The notes: generated by a model from the sequence alone, not told the origin. A stretch of DNA of 64,000 nt from Roseiarcus sp963749715 (GCA_963749715.1 CAVVNR010000001.1:372001-436000); one strand, 5' to 3'. Shown: positions 37,594 to 47,904, numbered from the stretch's first letter. Program-made: numbers and translations.

Positions 37594-38536
37594 GTGCGGT
37601 TTTTGAGCGAGATGCTCGGACGGGGACAGGCGGCGCGGCCCGCGTTGGCCGGCGTCGCCTTCGAAGCGCCCCCTCATAAGGTGCTGCTCCGCGGCGAGCG
37701 GTCGGCCCGAGCGCCGCTGCGCTGGCGTCTGCAACTCGATCGTCCAGCCCCGCGCAAACTCGAGATCGCGCTTGACTCTCGTCGTTCTCCTCGGCGCGGG
37801 GTTTCTCGGAGCAGAGCGCGGCGGGCAATTCGATGCGGTTTCGGCGAGACACGGCGGCGTCGGCGATTGGGCCGCCCGCGCGCTCGGCCTCGGCGTCGAA
37901 GTGGTCACGGTTTCCGGCGCGACCCACATGAGCGAGCCCAGACTCCTTGCGATCGCAGGCATCGATTCGAGGAAATCGCTGCCGTTCTTCGACGTCGCTG
38001 AGGCGCGGGCGCGGCTCGAGGCCGATCCGCTCGTCAAACAGGCGAGCGTGCGCAAGCTCTACCCCAACCAGATTATGATCGACATCGTCGAGCGCACGCC
38101 CTTCGCCGTCTGGCAAAAAGACGGCGACGTGCGCGCGATCGCGGCTGACGGCGCGCCAATCGACGAGGTCAGCGACGGTCGTTACGCCGACCTTCCCTTT
38201 GTCGTGGGCGAGGGCGCGAACGGGCGGGTGCGCGAATTTGTCGCCCTAATCGACGCGATGGACGAATTGAAGCCACGCGTCGAAGCGGGCGTGCTGGTCG
38301 ACCAGCGGCGGTGGAATCTGCGCCTGAAATCGGGCGTCGACGTCAAGCTGCCGGAAGCGGACCCTCAGGCCGCAATCGTTGAGCTTCTCGGCCTTCAGCG
38401 CCAGTCCCGCATCCTGGAGAAAGACGTGCTCGCGCTCGATTTCCGGGTTCCAGGACGAGTGTTCGTGCGCCTGTCCGAGGAGGCGGCCTCCGCCTGGGCG
38501 GGCGGCCATGCGGCCAGGAAGGGCGCCCAGCAATGA
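37594..38536 (+). CDS. ftsQ: Cell division protein FtsQ, one frameshift near the membrane span
   Basis: Bitopic divisome protein linking early and late division proteins. The cytoplasmic N terminus from GTG 37594 (GGTGGAGGA lies upstream) reads RFLSEMLGRGQAARPALAGV in one frame. The membrane span LTLVVLLGAGFLGAERG and periplasmic part are in the next frame, so one indel lies at about 37745-37770. The POTRA domain is recognisable: VTVSGATHMSEPRLLAIAGI, LEADPLVKQASVRKLYPNQI, IVERTPFAVWQKDGDVRAIA, and AVWQ/DLPFVVGEGAN. The stop overlaps ftsA by four bases. Confidence 0.88.
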
Positions 38537-39848
38537 GCCTCAAGCCGCTCACGCCGCGCATGCGCCAGATCCCGGCGCGAAAGAGCGCCATCCTGTCTGT
38601 GCTCGACATCGGCGCGTCCAAGATCGTGTGCCTGATCGCCCGGCTGACGCCGATGGAGCCGTCGGAGGCGCTGCGCGGGCGCACCCACCGATGCAAGGTG
38701 CTGGGCGTCGGCCACCAGCGCTCGAACGGGGTCAAGGGCGGCGCGGTGGTCGACTTGCTGTCGGCGGAACACGCCGCGCGCCTCGCGATCGACGCGGCGG
38801 AGCGCATGGCCGGCGTCGAAGTCGGCGGCGTCATCGTCAACATGTCAGGGGGCGCCTGTCCTCGCGCCGCCTTGGCGCGGACGCGGCGTTGCGCGGCAGG
38901 ACCGTCGCCGAGCACGACGTTCAACGGGTCCTGGAGGCCGCGGCGCTCGCCAACGCCGAGCCGGGACGGACGATCCTGCACGCGCTTCCGACCGGCTTCA
39001 GGCTCGACGCAACTCGCAACGTGCACGACCCCAAAGGCATGGTTGGCGCCGAACTTGGCGTCGACCTCCACGTCGCGACGTGCGATTCGGCGGCGGCGCG
39101 CAACCTGATGTTGGTCATCGAACGTTGCCATTTGCGGGTCGAGGCGATGGTGGCGACGCCCTACGCCGCTGGCCTGTCGACGCTGGTCGACGACGAGGCG
39201 GAGCTCGGCGCGGCGGTGGTCGACTTCGGCGGCGGCTCGACGACGGTCGGCGTGTTCTCCGGCGGCCGGCTCATCCATGTCGACGCGGTCGCGCTCGGCG
39301 GCATCCACGTGACCAGGGACGTCGCCCGCGGGCTCAACGTCTCGGTCAGCGACGCCGAGCGCCTGAAGACCCTTTATGGGGCCTGCATGGCTTCGCCGTC
39401 CGACGACCGCGAGACCATCGCCGCGCATCGCCTCGGCGACGACATGGATCATCCGAGTCACCTGCCGAAATCCGAGCTCACGCGAATTATCCGCCCGCGC
39501 ATCGAGGAGATCCTCGAGCTCGTGCGCGATCGGCTGCGCGCCTCCGGACACGGGGCCCAGGCAGGCCGCAGGTTGGTGATGACCGGCGGAGCCTGTCAAT
39601 TGACCGGGATGCCGGAACTCGCGCGCGCCATCATTTCCAACCAGGCGCGAATCGGGAGGCCGCTCGGCATCGAGGGGCTGCCGGAATCCGGCAAGAGCCC
39701 CGCCTTCGCCGCTGCGGTCGGCCTGATGGTCTATCCGCAAATGGCTGGCCTCGAACATGGCGAAGTCACGCGCCAGTTCTCCCGTCCCCATCACGGCGAG
39801 GGGGGATACGCGGCGCGGGTCGGACGTTGGCTCAAGGAGAGTTTCTAG
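38533..39848 (+). CDS. ftsA: Cell division protein FtsA, one frameshift
   Basis: Actin-like ATPase that anchors FtsZ to the membrane. From ATG 38533: SVLDIGASKIVCLIARL (phosphate 1). The frame breaks at about 38853: after VNMSGG the other frame continues RLSSRRLGADAALRGRTVAE, as expected for one missing C. Then come VVDFGGGSTTVGVFSGGRLI (phosphate 2), ALGGIHVTRDVARGLNVS (SHS2/actin), VMTGGACQLTGMPELARAI (adenosine motif). The C-terminal amphipathic anchor is VGRWLKESF. About 438 residues corrected. Since ftsA is essential in most bacteria, the break is best read as a sequence error. Confidence 0.93.
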
Positions 39849-39943
39849 GGAGTCAAAGGCGCTCGCCGAAGGCGAGAGCGTAGGTGAAGGCGAATCACGC
39901 ATTCCAGTCGGCGCCCGCGGGCGTCCAACGCGATGAGGCAAGC

Positions 39944-41569
39944 ATGTCGATAAATCTGAAAGCGCCCGAACTCAGGGAATTGAAGCCGCGCATCATGGTA
40001 TGCGGAGTGGGCGGCGCCGGCGGCAACGCGGTCAACAACATGATCGTGTCCGGCCTCTCCGGCGTCGATTTCATCGTCGCCAACACCGACGCGCAGGCGC
40101 TGACCTCCTCGCGCGCCGAGCGTATCATCCAGATGGGCCTGCAGGTGACGGAAGAACTCGGCGCCGGGTCCAAGCCCGAAGTCGGCAAGGCCGCCGCCGA
40201 GGAGGCGCTCGAGGAGATCCGCGATCACCTCGCGGGCGCGCACATGGTGTTCGTCACCGCCGGCATGGGCGGGGGCACCGGCACGGGCGCGGCGCCGGTC
40301 ATCGCCAGGGCGGCGCGCGAACTCGGGATTCTCACCGTCGGCGTGGTCACCAAGCCGTTCCATTTCGAGGGCGGTCGGCGAATGAAGGTGGCGGAGACCG
40401 GCATTTCCGACCTGCAGAAGGCGGTCGACACGCTGATCATCATTCCAAACCAGAATCTGTTCAGGGTGGCCAACGAAAAGACGACCTTCGCCGACGCCTT
40501 CGCCATGGCCGACCAGGTTCTCTATTCCGGCGTCGCCTGCATCACCGATCTGATGGTGAAGGAGGGGCTGATCAACCTCGACTTCGCCGACGTGCGCTCG
40601 ATCATGAGCGAGATGGGCAAGGCGATGATGGGCACCGGCGAGGCGGCGGGCGACAAGCGCGCGGTGCAGGCGGCCGAAGCGGCGATCGCCAATCCGCTGC
40701 TCGACGAAACCTCGATGCGGGGGGCGCGGGGCCTTCTGATCTCGATTACCGGCGGCAACGACCTGACGCTCTACGAAGTCGACGAGGCGGCGAGCCGCAT
40801 TCGCCAGGAGGTCGACGAGGAGGCCAACATCATCCTCGGCGCCACCTTCGATTCGGCGTTGGACGGCGTGGTGCGGGTCTCGGTCGTGGCGACCGGCATC
40901 GATCAGGCTGCAATTGGGCAGATCGAGCCGGCCAACGTCCAGCCGCGCCTCGACGCAATGGCGCGCCCGCGGGCGTTCGCGTCGTTGCGCGCCGCTCAGC
41001 TCCCGCCCGTCCAGGCCGACGCGGCCGCGTCTTCGCCGCCCGCCGCCTTCGACGGCGCGATCCAGGTGGCCAGCGCGCCGCCCGGCCCCTTCCCGGAACC
41101 GATCGAGCTGCGCCGAGAAGCAGAAGAATCGGGGCTGGCGGAATTTATTCCGCCCGCCGCGGAGCAGCCGACGTCTCGCGCGGCTCGCATGCCGCAGATC
41201 GAGGACCTGCCCCAGGTGGCGCAGAACCAGTTGCGCGCCATGCGCGAAGCCCAGGGCGCCGTCGCCGCGCCCGAGACGCGCCGCAAGTCGCTGCTCGAGA
41301 AGCTGGCCGCGTTCGGCATCACCAGGCACGAGGAGGAGCCCGCATCCGCGCCGGCCGCCGCCGCGGCCCCGGCGCCGGTGACGCCTCTTCACCGGCCTCA
41401 CGTCACGGCGCCGACCCAAGCTGATCTCAACCGCCTTCAACCGCGCCAGCAAACGGCGCGCCAGCCGGCCGCCGCTCTCGACCCGCACAGCCGGCCTGTC
41501 CCCCGTCCTCCGGTCTCGGAAGACGATCATCTCGACATCCCGGCGTTCCTGCGTCGCCAGCAAAACTGA
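39944..41569 (+). CDS. ftsZ: Cell division protein FtsZ
   Basis: Tubulin-like GTPase of the Z ring. 541 residues from ATG 39944, chosen over GTG 39884 because MSINLKAPELRELKPRIMVC is the usual start and GAGG lies just upstream. VGGAGGNAVNNMI at 22-34 and the tubulin signature GMGGGTGTGAAP at 107-118 are intact; the T7 loop NLDFADVRSIMSEMG follows. After residue 320 comes a long Ala/Pro-rich linker and then the conserved C-terminal peptide DHLDIPAFLRRQQN, which binds FtsA and other anchors. A perfect hairpin follows the stop. Confidence 0.98.
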   Translation: MSINLKAPELRELKPRIMVCGVGGAGGNAVNNMIVSGLSGVDFIVANTDAQALTSSRAERIIQMGLQVTEELGAGSKPEVGKAAAEEALEEIRDHLAGAHMVFVTAGMGGGTGTGAAPVIARAARELGILTVGVVTKPFHFEGGRRMKVAETGISDLQKAVDTLIIIPNQNLFRVANEKTTFADAFAMADQVLYSGVACITDLMVKEGLINLDFADVRSIMSEMGKAMMGTGEAAGDKRAVQAAEAAIANPLLDETSMRGARGLLISITGGNDLTLYEVDEAASRIRQEVDEEANIILGATFDSALDGVVRVSVVATGIDQAAIGQIEPANVQPRLDAMARPRAFASLRAAQLPPVQADAAASSPPAAFDGAIQVASAPPGPFPEPIELRREAEESGLAEFIPPAAEQPTSRAARMPQIEDLPQVAQNQLRAMREAQGAVAAPETRRKSLLEKLAAFGITRHEEEPASAPAAAAAPAPVTPLHRPHVTAPTQADLNRLQPRQQTARQPAAALDPHSRPVPRPPVSEDDHLDIPAFLRRQQN

Positions 41570-41898
41570 TTCGGCCGGCCGCGAAGTCTCGGCTCGCGGC
41601 CGGACCGGGCCCGGGCGGTCCCGCGACTGCGGTTAACGATCTGTAAATTCTCTAAGATATTGATAAATATTGAATAAATGTTTGCCGCAGCGTTGTAACT
41701 TTTGTTCACCAAAGGTGATTTGTCCCGTCGGGCCCGCGCCCCTTAGTGTGGCGAATCAGGAGCCGTCGCTGGTCTTTTTGGCGGCGTCGGGCGGACGGGA
41801 TCGGCTGTTTTGGCCTACGGCGGTTGCGGAGCCTGACGCTCCTCATCGAGGCCAATGCCGGCAATCGGGGCCGGGCGCAAGCCCGGGAATAGTTGAAG
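41570..41898. other. ftsZ-lpxC intergenic region
   Basis: About 330 bases with no gene. Besides the stem-loop, TTAACGATCTGTAAA at 41633-41647 resembles a CtrA site (TTAA-N7-TAAA, one mismatch). The AT-rich run ATATTGATAAATATTGAATAA near 41657-41677 is the likely lpxC promoter area. TCACCAAAGGTGA near 41707-41719 is a short palindrome. Confidence 0.45.
41575..41603 (+). terminator. Stem-loop after ftsZ
   Basis: CCGGCCGCGA (41575-41584) and TCGCGGCCGG (41594-41603) form a perfect 10-bp stem with a nine-base loop, starting six bases after the ftsZ stop. There is no T-run, so termination may be weak or factor-assisted, or the stem may protect the ftsQAZ transcript end. Confidence 0.6.
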
Positions 41899-42846
41899 AT
41901 GCGGTTTGGCTTTCAGACCACGCTGCGCGATCGCGTGGCGATCCGGGGCGCCGGCGTACACTCCGGGGAGCCTGCTCAGGTCATCCTTCATCCTGCCGAT
42001 GTCGACACCGGCGTCGTCTTCCTCCGCACCGGATTGCCGGGCGGACGCGAGCGTCTCCTGGAGGCCAGACGAACCAATGTGGCGCAGACCGAGCTCTGCA
42101 CCATGCTCGGCGATGCTTCCGGCGCCAGCGTCTGCACAGTCGAACATCTTCTGGCCGCGCTCTCGGGTCTCAGGATTGACAATGTCCTGGTCGAGATCGA
42201 CGGGCCGGAAACGCCGATCATGGACGGCTCCGCCGCCGATTTCGTCAGCGCGATCAATTCTGTCGGGATTGCGCAACAAGCGCGGCCGCGCCGCCATCTC
42301 AAGATCCTCAGGCCGGTGCGTGTCGATCACGGCGCCGGCTACGCGGAGTTCCTGCCGGCCGAACGCGGCTTCCGCCTCGACGTCGAAATCGACTTCGAAT
42401 CGGCGGCGATTGGACGCCAGCGTCGCGTGTTCGACCTCGATCCGTCGACGTTCCGCCGCGAGATCGCGCGCGCCCGCACCTTTGGCTTCGTCGGCGAAGT
42501 GCGGAAACTCTGGCAGGCGGGATACGCGCTTGGCTCTTCGCTGGAGAACTCGGTCGCGATCGACGGCGACGCCATCCTCAATCCGGAAGGGTTGCGATAC
42601 GCCGATGAGTTCGTGCGCCACAAGGCGCTCGACGCAGTCGGCGATCTGTCGCTTGCCGGGGCGCCGATCATCGGCCTCTACCGGACCTATCGCCCGGGGC
42701 ACAAGCTCAACGCGCTCGCGCTCGAGGCCCTGTTCGAGCGCCGCTCGGCCTATGAGATCCTCGAAGCGCCGGCTCAGCGGGCCGCGACCATGGCGCGTGG
42801 AGCGGGCGCGCATGTGCCCGCCGCGGCCTTCGCCGCCCCCGATTAG
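41899..42846 (+). CDS. lpxC: UDP-3-O-acyl-N-acetylglucosamine deacetylase
   Basis: Zinc deacetylase, the committed step of lipid A synthesis. 315 residues from ATG 41899 (TTG two codons earlier possible). QTTLRDRVAIRGAGVHSGEP opens the first domain; the zinc ligands lie in TVEHLLAALSG, in RHKALDAVGDLSLAG (His and Asp), and the catalytic His in PGHKLNALALEALF. FGFVGEVRKLWQAGYALGSS is typical. Follows ftsZ as in related genomes. Confidence 0.96.
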   Translation: MRFGFQTTLRDRVAIRGAGVHSGEPAQVILHPADVDTGVVFLRTGLPGGRERLLEARRTNVAQTELCTMLGDASGASVCTVEHLLAALSGLRIDNVLVEIDGPETPIMDGSAADFVSAINSVGIAQQARPRRHLKILRPVRVDHGAGYAEFLPAERGFRLDVEIDFESAAIGRQRRVFDLDPSTFRREIARARTFGFVGEVRKLWQAGYALGSSLENSVAIDGDAILNPEGLRYADEFVRHKALDAVGDLSLAGAPIIGLYRTYRPGHKLNALALEALFERRSAYEILEAPAQRAATMARGAGAHVPAAAFAAPD

Positions 42847-43028
42847 CCTTCCGGGCGGTTCCGTCGGCGGATGGCGGTCGAATCGCCCTCGGGCCTCCAT
42901 GTGCTTAAGCGCCGCCCCGCCTCTTCGAATCTATGGCGCGCTAGCCGCGAGTGCGGTAAATGAGCCGCCTCGCCGCCGAGCCGGGGCCGTCGCGCTCCGC
43001 CTCCCGCAACCGACCGAGTCTTTGAAGC

Positions 43029-43928
43029 ATGGTTGACGTCGAATTCGCCTCTGTCCCACGCAACGCTGGAAGGCGGTTGGCGCGCCGGGGGGCAGCCTTC
43101 GCCGCGCTCATCGCCATTGCTATCGGCGCCGCGGCGTGCTCGATGATCGACCAGTTCAACCCGTTCGGGAGTGAAAAGTACAAGATGGAGATCACGCCGG
43201 ACACCCCGGCGAGCAAGACCTATGACCAGGGCCTTGAAAAATTGGCCAACGGGGCGCCGGGGGACGCGGCGAAGAAATTCACCGATCTCGGCAAGCAGTA
43301 CCCAAGCTCCGATTGGGCCCAAAAAGGCCTCCTGATGACGACCTACTCGCAATATCAGGCCGGCGATTACACCAGCGCCGTGACATCGGCCGAGCGTTAC
43401 CTCAAGGACTATCCAACGTCGACCGACGCGCCCTATGTCCTTTACCTGCAGGCGAACGCATATTACATGCAGATTCCAGATATATCGCGCGATCAGGAAA
43501 ACGCCGCCAAGGCTCTCGCCGCGTTCCAGTCCGTGGTGCAAAAATATCCGAAGTCGGAATATGTCGAGGACGCGAAGTTCAAGATCGACGTCACCGAGGA
43601 TCAACTCGCCGGCAAGGAAATGTCGATCGGGAGGTTCTACCTCAATCGCCGCAACTATACCGCGGCGATCAACCGCTTTCGCAACGTGCTTCAATCTTAC
43701 CAGGCGACCCGTCATGCCGAAGAGGCGCTTTATCGCCTCGTCGAGGCCTACCTCGGCTTGGGGATCACAGATGAAGCGCAAACCGCCGCCGCGGTGCTCG
43801 GGCACAATTTCCCCAACAGCCAGTGGTACGAGGATGCCTATAACCTATTGAAGGGCAAGGGGCTTTCGCCACACGAATACGGCAAATCGTGGATTTCGAA
43901 AATCTGGCACACGGTCGTTCCGTCCTGA
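43029..43928 (+). CDS. bamD: Outer membrane assembly lipoprotein BamD
   Basis: Essential partner of BamA. The N terminus has a basic part, a hydrophobic stretch AALIAIAIGAAACS with the lipobox Cys, and then SMIDQFNPFG. TPR-like repeats follow: YDQGLEKLANGAPGDAAKKF, QKGLLMTTYSQYQAGDYTSA, DYPTSTDAPYVLYLQANAYY, and NRRNYTAAINRFRNVLQSYQ. 299 residues. It is 13 bases before recN, so the two are probably cotranscribed. Confidence 0.95.
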   Translation: MVDVEFASVPRNAGRRLARRGAAFAALIAIAIGAAACSMIDQFNPFGSEKYKMEITPDTPASKTYDQGLEKLANGAPGDAAKKFTDLGKQYPSSDWAQKGLLMTTYSQYQAGDYTSAVTSAERYLKDYPTSTDAPYVLYLQANAYYMQIPDISRDQENAAKALAAFQSVVQKYPKSEYVEDAKFKIDVTEDQLAGKEMSIGRFYLNRRNYTAAINRFRNVLQSYQATRHAEEALYRLVEAYLGLGITDEAQTAAAVLGHNFPNSQWYEDAYNLLKGKGLSPHEYGKSWISKIWHTVVPS

Positions 43929-43941
43929 GCGGATTTCATCC

Positions 43942-45613
43942 ATGCTCTCGCGCCTATCCATTCGCGACGTGGTGCTGATCGATCAGTTGGACCTGGAGTT
44001 CTCGCCGGGGCTGACCATTCTCACCGGCGAGACTGGCGCGGGGAAATCGATACTTCTGGATGCGCTCGCTTTGGCGCTCGGCGCGCGCGGCGATGGTGGC
44101 CTTGTGCGTCACGGGCAGTCGCAGGGTCAGGTGACGGCGATCTTCGAATTGCCGCCCGGCCATGCCGCGCATGCCTTGCTCGAAGGGCAAGACATCGAAC
44201 TCGGCGACGAATTGATCCTGAGGCGCGTCCAGCTCGCCGACGGGCGCACGCGCGCTTACGTCAACGACCAGAGCGTCAGCGCCCAGGCGTTGCGCGCGCT
44301 GGCCTCGGCGCTGGTCGAGATTCATGGCCAGCACGACGAGCGCGCCCTGACCGATCCGTCAACTCATCGCGCGCTGGTCGACGCCTATGGCGGGCTTGAG
44401 CCGCTGGCGGCGGCGACCGAGCAGGCCTACGCGGCTTTGCGCGAGGCCGAGCGCGCGCTGGAGACGGAGCGCGCCAGGGTCGCGGCGGCCGAGGCGGAGG
44501 CGGACTTTGCCGCTCACGCGTATGAGGAGCTAGCCCGCCTCGCCGTTCAGCCGAACGAGGAAGCGACGCTTGCGGAGCGCCGGCAGGCGATGATGCAGGG
44601 CGAGAAGGTCGCCGCCGACATCCGCGACGCGCGCGATCACTTGACCGGCGAAGCCGCCGTCCTGCCGCTGTTGCTTTCCGTCTCGCGCAGGCTGCAGCGG
44701 CGCTTACCCCAGGCGCCCGGTTTGATCGAACCGAGCGTGAAGGCTCTCGACGAGGCGATCGAAGCCCTCGAGCGCGCCAATCGCGCGGTCGAGGACGCGA
44801 TCGACGCAAGCGCCTTCGATCCGCACGAGCTTGAACGGTGCGAGGAGCGGCTGTTTGCGCTGAGGGCGATGGGCCGCAAGCACAATGCGCCGATCGAAAG
44901 CCTGCCCGTGCTGGCGCAGAAATTCGCCGACGACCTTGCCGCTCTCGCCGCCGGCCGCGGCGAGGTCAGCCGCCTCGAGGCCAACGTGAAAAGCGCCGGC
45001 GAAGCCTATCGCGCAGCGGCGGTTGCGCTCAGCGCGGCGCGCAAGCGAAGCGCGCGTGAGCTTGAAATCGGCGGTGAGCGCGGAGCTGGCGCCGCTCAAG
45101 CTCGATCGGGCGGAGTTCAGCGTCGACCTGAGGCGCGACGAGTCGGCCGTATCGCCGAGCGGCTACGATCGCGCGGAGTTCTTCGTCCGCACCAATCCCG
45201 GGTCGCGGCCGGGTCCATTGATGAAGGTGGCGTCGGGGGGCGAATTGGCGAGATTCCTGCTCGCGATCAAGGTGCGCCTGGCCGAACGCGGCACCGCGCC
45301 GACGCTTGTGTTCGACGAAATCGACACCGGCGTCGGCGGCGCGGTCGCCGACGCGATGGGTCAGCGCCTGGCCCGGCTCTCGGCGCGGGCCCAAGTGTTG
45401 GCGGTGACCCACGCGCCGCAAGTGGCCGCGCGCGCCCAGAACCACTATCGAATCGTCAAGAGCGACATCGGCGGCGGCGAGCGTGTGGCCACGCGAGTCT
45501 CGCGTCTCGCGGCGATCGAGCGGCGGGAGGAGATCGCCCGGATGCTCGCAGGCGCCGAAATCACCCGCGAAGCCCGCGCCGCCGCCGAGAGCTTGATAGA
45601 AAAGGCTGAGTGA
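43942..45613 (+). CDS. recN: DNA repair protein RecN, one frameshift
   Basis: SMC-like ATPase for double-strand break repair. ATG 43942; Walker A GETGAGKSILLDAL near residue 30, Q-loop area ALVEIHGQHDERALTDPSTH, long coiled-coil, then the C-terminal ATPase half in another frame: VSAELAPLKLDRAEFSVDL, SGGELARFLLAIKV (ABC signature), LVFDEIDTGVGGAVADAM (Walker B), VLAVTHAPQVAARA. The frames cross at about 45050, in GC-rich DNA, consistent with one indel. Corrected length about 556, the family norm. Confidence 0.9.
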
Positions 45614-45727
45614 CGGCGGGAAAAGGGCGCTCGCGCCGCCGGAATAGGCTTGCCCGGCTGCCCTGCTTGGCCCTATCAAGCCCCTCGCCGGGCGTCAGGC
45701 CGGCTTTCGCAATCGCCAAGGACGGGC

Positions 45728-45898
45728 ATGGGTCCTGCTGAGCCGCGAACAACGAGCGAGGCCCGTCGGCGAGCGCGCCTCGCCGCGTCGCTGAGGGAGA
45801 ATCTGAAGCGCCGTAAGGCGCAGAGCCGCGCGCGGGCGGTCGAAGCGCCCCAATCGGATGCGCCGCCGGCCGAGACGCCGGGCGATTCGAGGAGCTGA
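45728..45898 (+). CDS. Small conserved basic protein upstream of murA
   Basis: 56 residues from ATG 45728. EARRRARLAASLRENLKRRKAQ is a helix seen in short proteins placed before murA in many Hyphomicrobiales; the rest is Pro/Ala-rich. Function unknown. Conservation of position argues that it is translated. It starts 115 bases after recN and ends 58 bases before murA. Confidence 0.6.
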   Translation: MGPAEPRTTSEARRRARLAASLRENLKRRKAQSRARAVEAPQSDAPPAETPGDSRS

Positions 45899-45956
45899 CG
45901 CAGGGATCGCCCGGGCGGCGACGGTCTTGGTTGGATTTGGGCTAGAGGGACAGGGG

Positions 45957-47246
45957 ATGGATCGGATACAAATTCGGGGCGGCGCGGCGCTGAACGGCGC
46001 AATCCCGATTTCGGGGGCGAAGAACGCCGCGTTGCCGCTGATGATCGCGTCGCTGCTGACGGATCAGACGCTGACCTTGGAAAATCTGCCCCGCCTCGCC
46101 GATGTCGCCCAGCTCGCCCATATCCTCGGCAATCATGGCGTCGACTATTCGATCGACGGCAAGCGGATCGGCGAGGATGCGGGGTCCGGCCAGACCGCGC
46201 ACCTGCGCGCCCGGACGATAGTCGACACGACGTCGCCGTACGAGCTGGTCGCCAAGATGCGCGCGAGCTTCTGGGTCATCGCGCCGCTTGTCGCCCGGAT
46301 GGGCGCGGCGCGCGTCTCGCTGCCGGGCGGCTGCGCGATCGGCACCCGGCCGGTCGACCTGTTGCTGATGGCGCTCGAGAAGCTCGGGGCGCGGATCGAG
46401 ATTGACGGCGGCTACGCCGTCGCCAAGGCGCCGAAGGGCCTCGTCGGGGCGGAGATCGAATTTCCCAAGGTGACGGTCGGGGGGACGCATGTGGCGATGA
46501 TGGCGGCGTCGACCGCGCATGGGGCGACGCTGATCCATAACGCGGCGCGCGAGCCGGAGGTGACGGATCTCGCCGCCTGCCTCAACAAGATGGGCGCGCG
46601 CATCCGCGGCGCTGGCACGCCGACCATCGAAATCGAGGGCGTGGCTCGCCTTAATGGCGCGACCCACCGCGTTCTGCCCGACCGCATCGAAGCGGGAACC
46701 TACGCCACGGCGGTGGCGATGACGGGCGGCGACCTTCTGCTCGAGGGCGTAGGCGAGGACCTGCTGGCGGAAGCCCTGGACGCGCTCACCCGCGCTGGCG
46801 CGACGGTAAGCAGCGACAATCGGGGCGTGCGGGTCAGGCGCAACGGCGTGGGGATCAGCGCGGTCGACATCGCGACCGCGCCGTTTCCCGGCTTCCCGAC
46901 CGATCTGCAGGCCCAGTTCATGGCGCTGATGACGCACGCGCGCGGCGTCTCGCGCATCAAGGAGACGATCTTCGAGAACCGCTTCATGCACGTGCAGGAG
47001 CTGGCGCGCCTTGGCGCGAGCATCAAGCTCGAAGGCGACACCGCCATTGTCAGCGGCGTCAAGCGGCTGCGCGGCGCGCCGGTGATGGCGACCGACCTGC
47101 GCGCCTCCGTTTCGCTGGTCATCGCCGGCCTCGCGGCGGAAGGGGAGACGATCGTCAATCGCGTCTACCATCTCGACCGCGGCTTCGAGCGGCTGGAAGA
47201 GAAGCTCGGCGCGTGCGGCGCCGACATTGCGCGGCTCGCGGGCTAG
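45957..47246 (+). CDS. murA: UDP-N-acetylglucosamine 1-carboxyvinyltransferase
   Basis: First committed step of peptidoglycan synthesis: enolpyruvyl transfer from PEP to UDP-GlcNAc. 429 residues from ATG 45957, just after AGGGACAGGGG. ALNGAIPISGAKNAALPLMI opens the fold; the fosfomycin-target Cys lies in LPGGCAIGTRPVDLLLMALE; DRIEAGTYATAVAMTGGDLL and FPTDLQAQFMALMTHARGVS are diagnostic. It is intact, so the cell has both de novo (MurA) and recycling (AmgK/MurU) sources of UDP-MurNAc. Confidence 0.97.
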   Translation: MDRIQIRGGAALNGAIPISGAKNAALPLMIASLLTDQTLTLENLPRLADVAQLAHILGNHGVDYSIDGKRIGEDAGSGQTAHLRARTIVDTTSPYELVAKMRASFWVIAPLVARMGAARVSLPGGCAIGTRPVDLLLMALEKLGARIEIDGGYAVAKAPKGLVGAEIEFPKVTVGGTHVAMMAASTAHGATLIHNAAREPEVTDLAACLNKMGARIRGAGTPTIEIEGVARLNGATHRVLPDRIEAGTYATAVAMTGGDLLLEGVGEDLLAEALDALTRAGATVSSDNRGVRVRRNGVGISAVDIATAPFPGFPTDLQAQFMALMTHARGVSRIKETIFENRFMHVQELARLGASIKLEGDTAIVSGVKRLRGAPVMATDLRASVSLVIAGLAAEGETIVNRVYHLDRGFERLEEKLGACGADIARLAG

Positions 47247-47250
47247 GCCG

Positions 47251-47703
47251 ATGGCGGCGGCGAAGGCGCTCAGGCTGATTGCGCTCGACCGGGAGGGCCT
47301 CGGCGTCATTTCCGCTCATGCGCAAAATACCTGCGTCATGCGCGGCGACATGGCCTGGCTGCCGCGGCAGCGCCGGTTCGTGGTCGCGGGCATGCGCTAC
47401 GACTGGGTCGGCGCGAAGACCGGGCCGGCGGAGCGCGTGGCCAGCGTCCTCAGGTTCGATCGGGTGTTGAAGGTTTCACATCTCGGCCTCAAACATATGG
47501 ACGGGGACGCGACGCTCAATCTGCTGGCGGTCGCATACGAGAAGACCGACCCGCCAGCCGGCATGATCATCCTCGCCTTCGCCGACGGCGCGCTGGTGCG
47601 CCTCGAGGTGGAATGCGTCGAGGTCGAGCTGCGCGACATGGGGCTGCGGCGTCCCGCCGACGCCTGCGCCGGCCACGCCCTGACCGACACGTCGGCCGCC
47701 TGA
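47251..47703 (+). CDS. DUF2948-family protein
   Basis: 150 residues from ATG 47251, four bases after murA. LRLIALDREGLGVISAHAQN, GDMAWLPRQRRFVVAGMRYD, VLRFDRVLKVSHLGLKH, and ALVRLEVECVEVELRDMG match the DUF2948 family, almost confined to Alphaproteobacteria and usually found between murA and hisD as here. Function unknown. Confidence 0.9.
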   Translation: MAAAKALRLIALDREGLGVISAHAQNTCVMRGDMAWLPRQRRFVVAGMRYDWVGAKTGPAERVASVLRFDRVLKVSHLGLKHMDGDATLNLLAVAYEKTDPPAGMIILAFADGALVRLEVECVEVELRDMGLRRPADACAGHALTDTSAA

Positions 47704-47727
47704 AGCAGCTTTCGATGGCGCTGGATG

Positions 47728-47832
47728 GTCATGCGAGGAGCGAAGCGACGAAGCGAGCTACGGGATCGTAAGGCAGGCGGGGGTTCTTCAACAATGCCCC
47801 CGTCCGCGGCGGTTTTTGGATTGCGCAATGAC
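47728..47832. repeat. Palindromic intergenic repeat of the GCGAGGAGCGAAGCGACGAAGC type
   Basis: The left end GTCATGCGAGGAGCGAAGCG (47728-47747) and right end GGATTGCGCAATGAC (47818-47832) are near-inverted. This is the form of the dispersed proteobacterial repeat that begins GTCATTGCGAGGAGCGAAGC and ends with GCAATGAC. Inside, GCGGGGG...CCCCCG is another short stem. Sits between DUF2948 and hisD. Confidence 0.6.
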
Positions 47833-47904
47833 GGTTGCGCCGAGTTCGCTCGCGATACGCACTGATTTAAGACCCGCGTTGGAGATTTGCTTTTGGCCAT
47901 GGCC

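Noticed and set aside
37139..37606. Plus-strand open frame of 155 codons before ftsQ
   Set aside because: No domain, poor start context and overlap with the better-supported ftsQ start.
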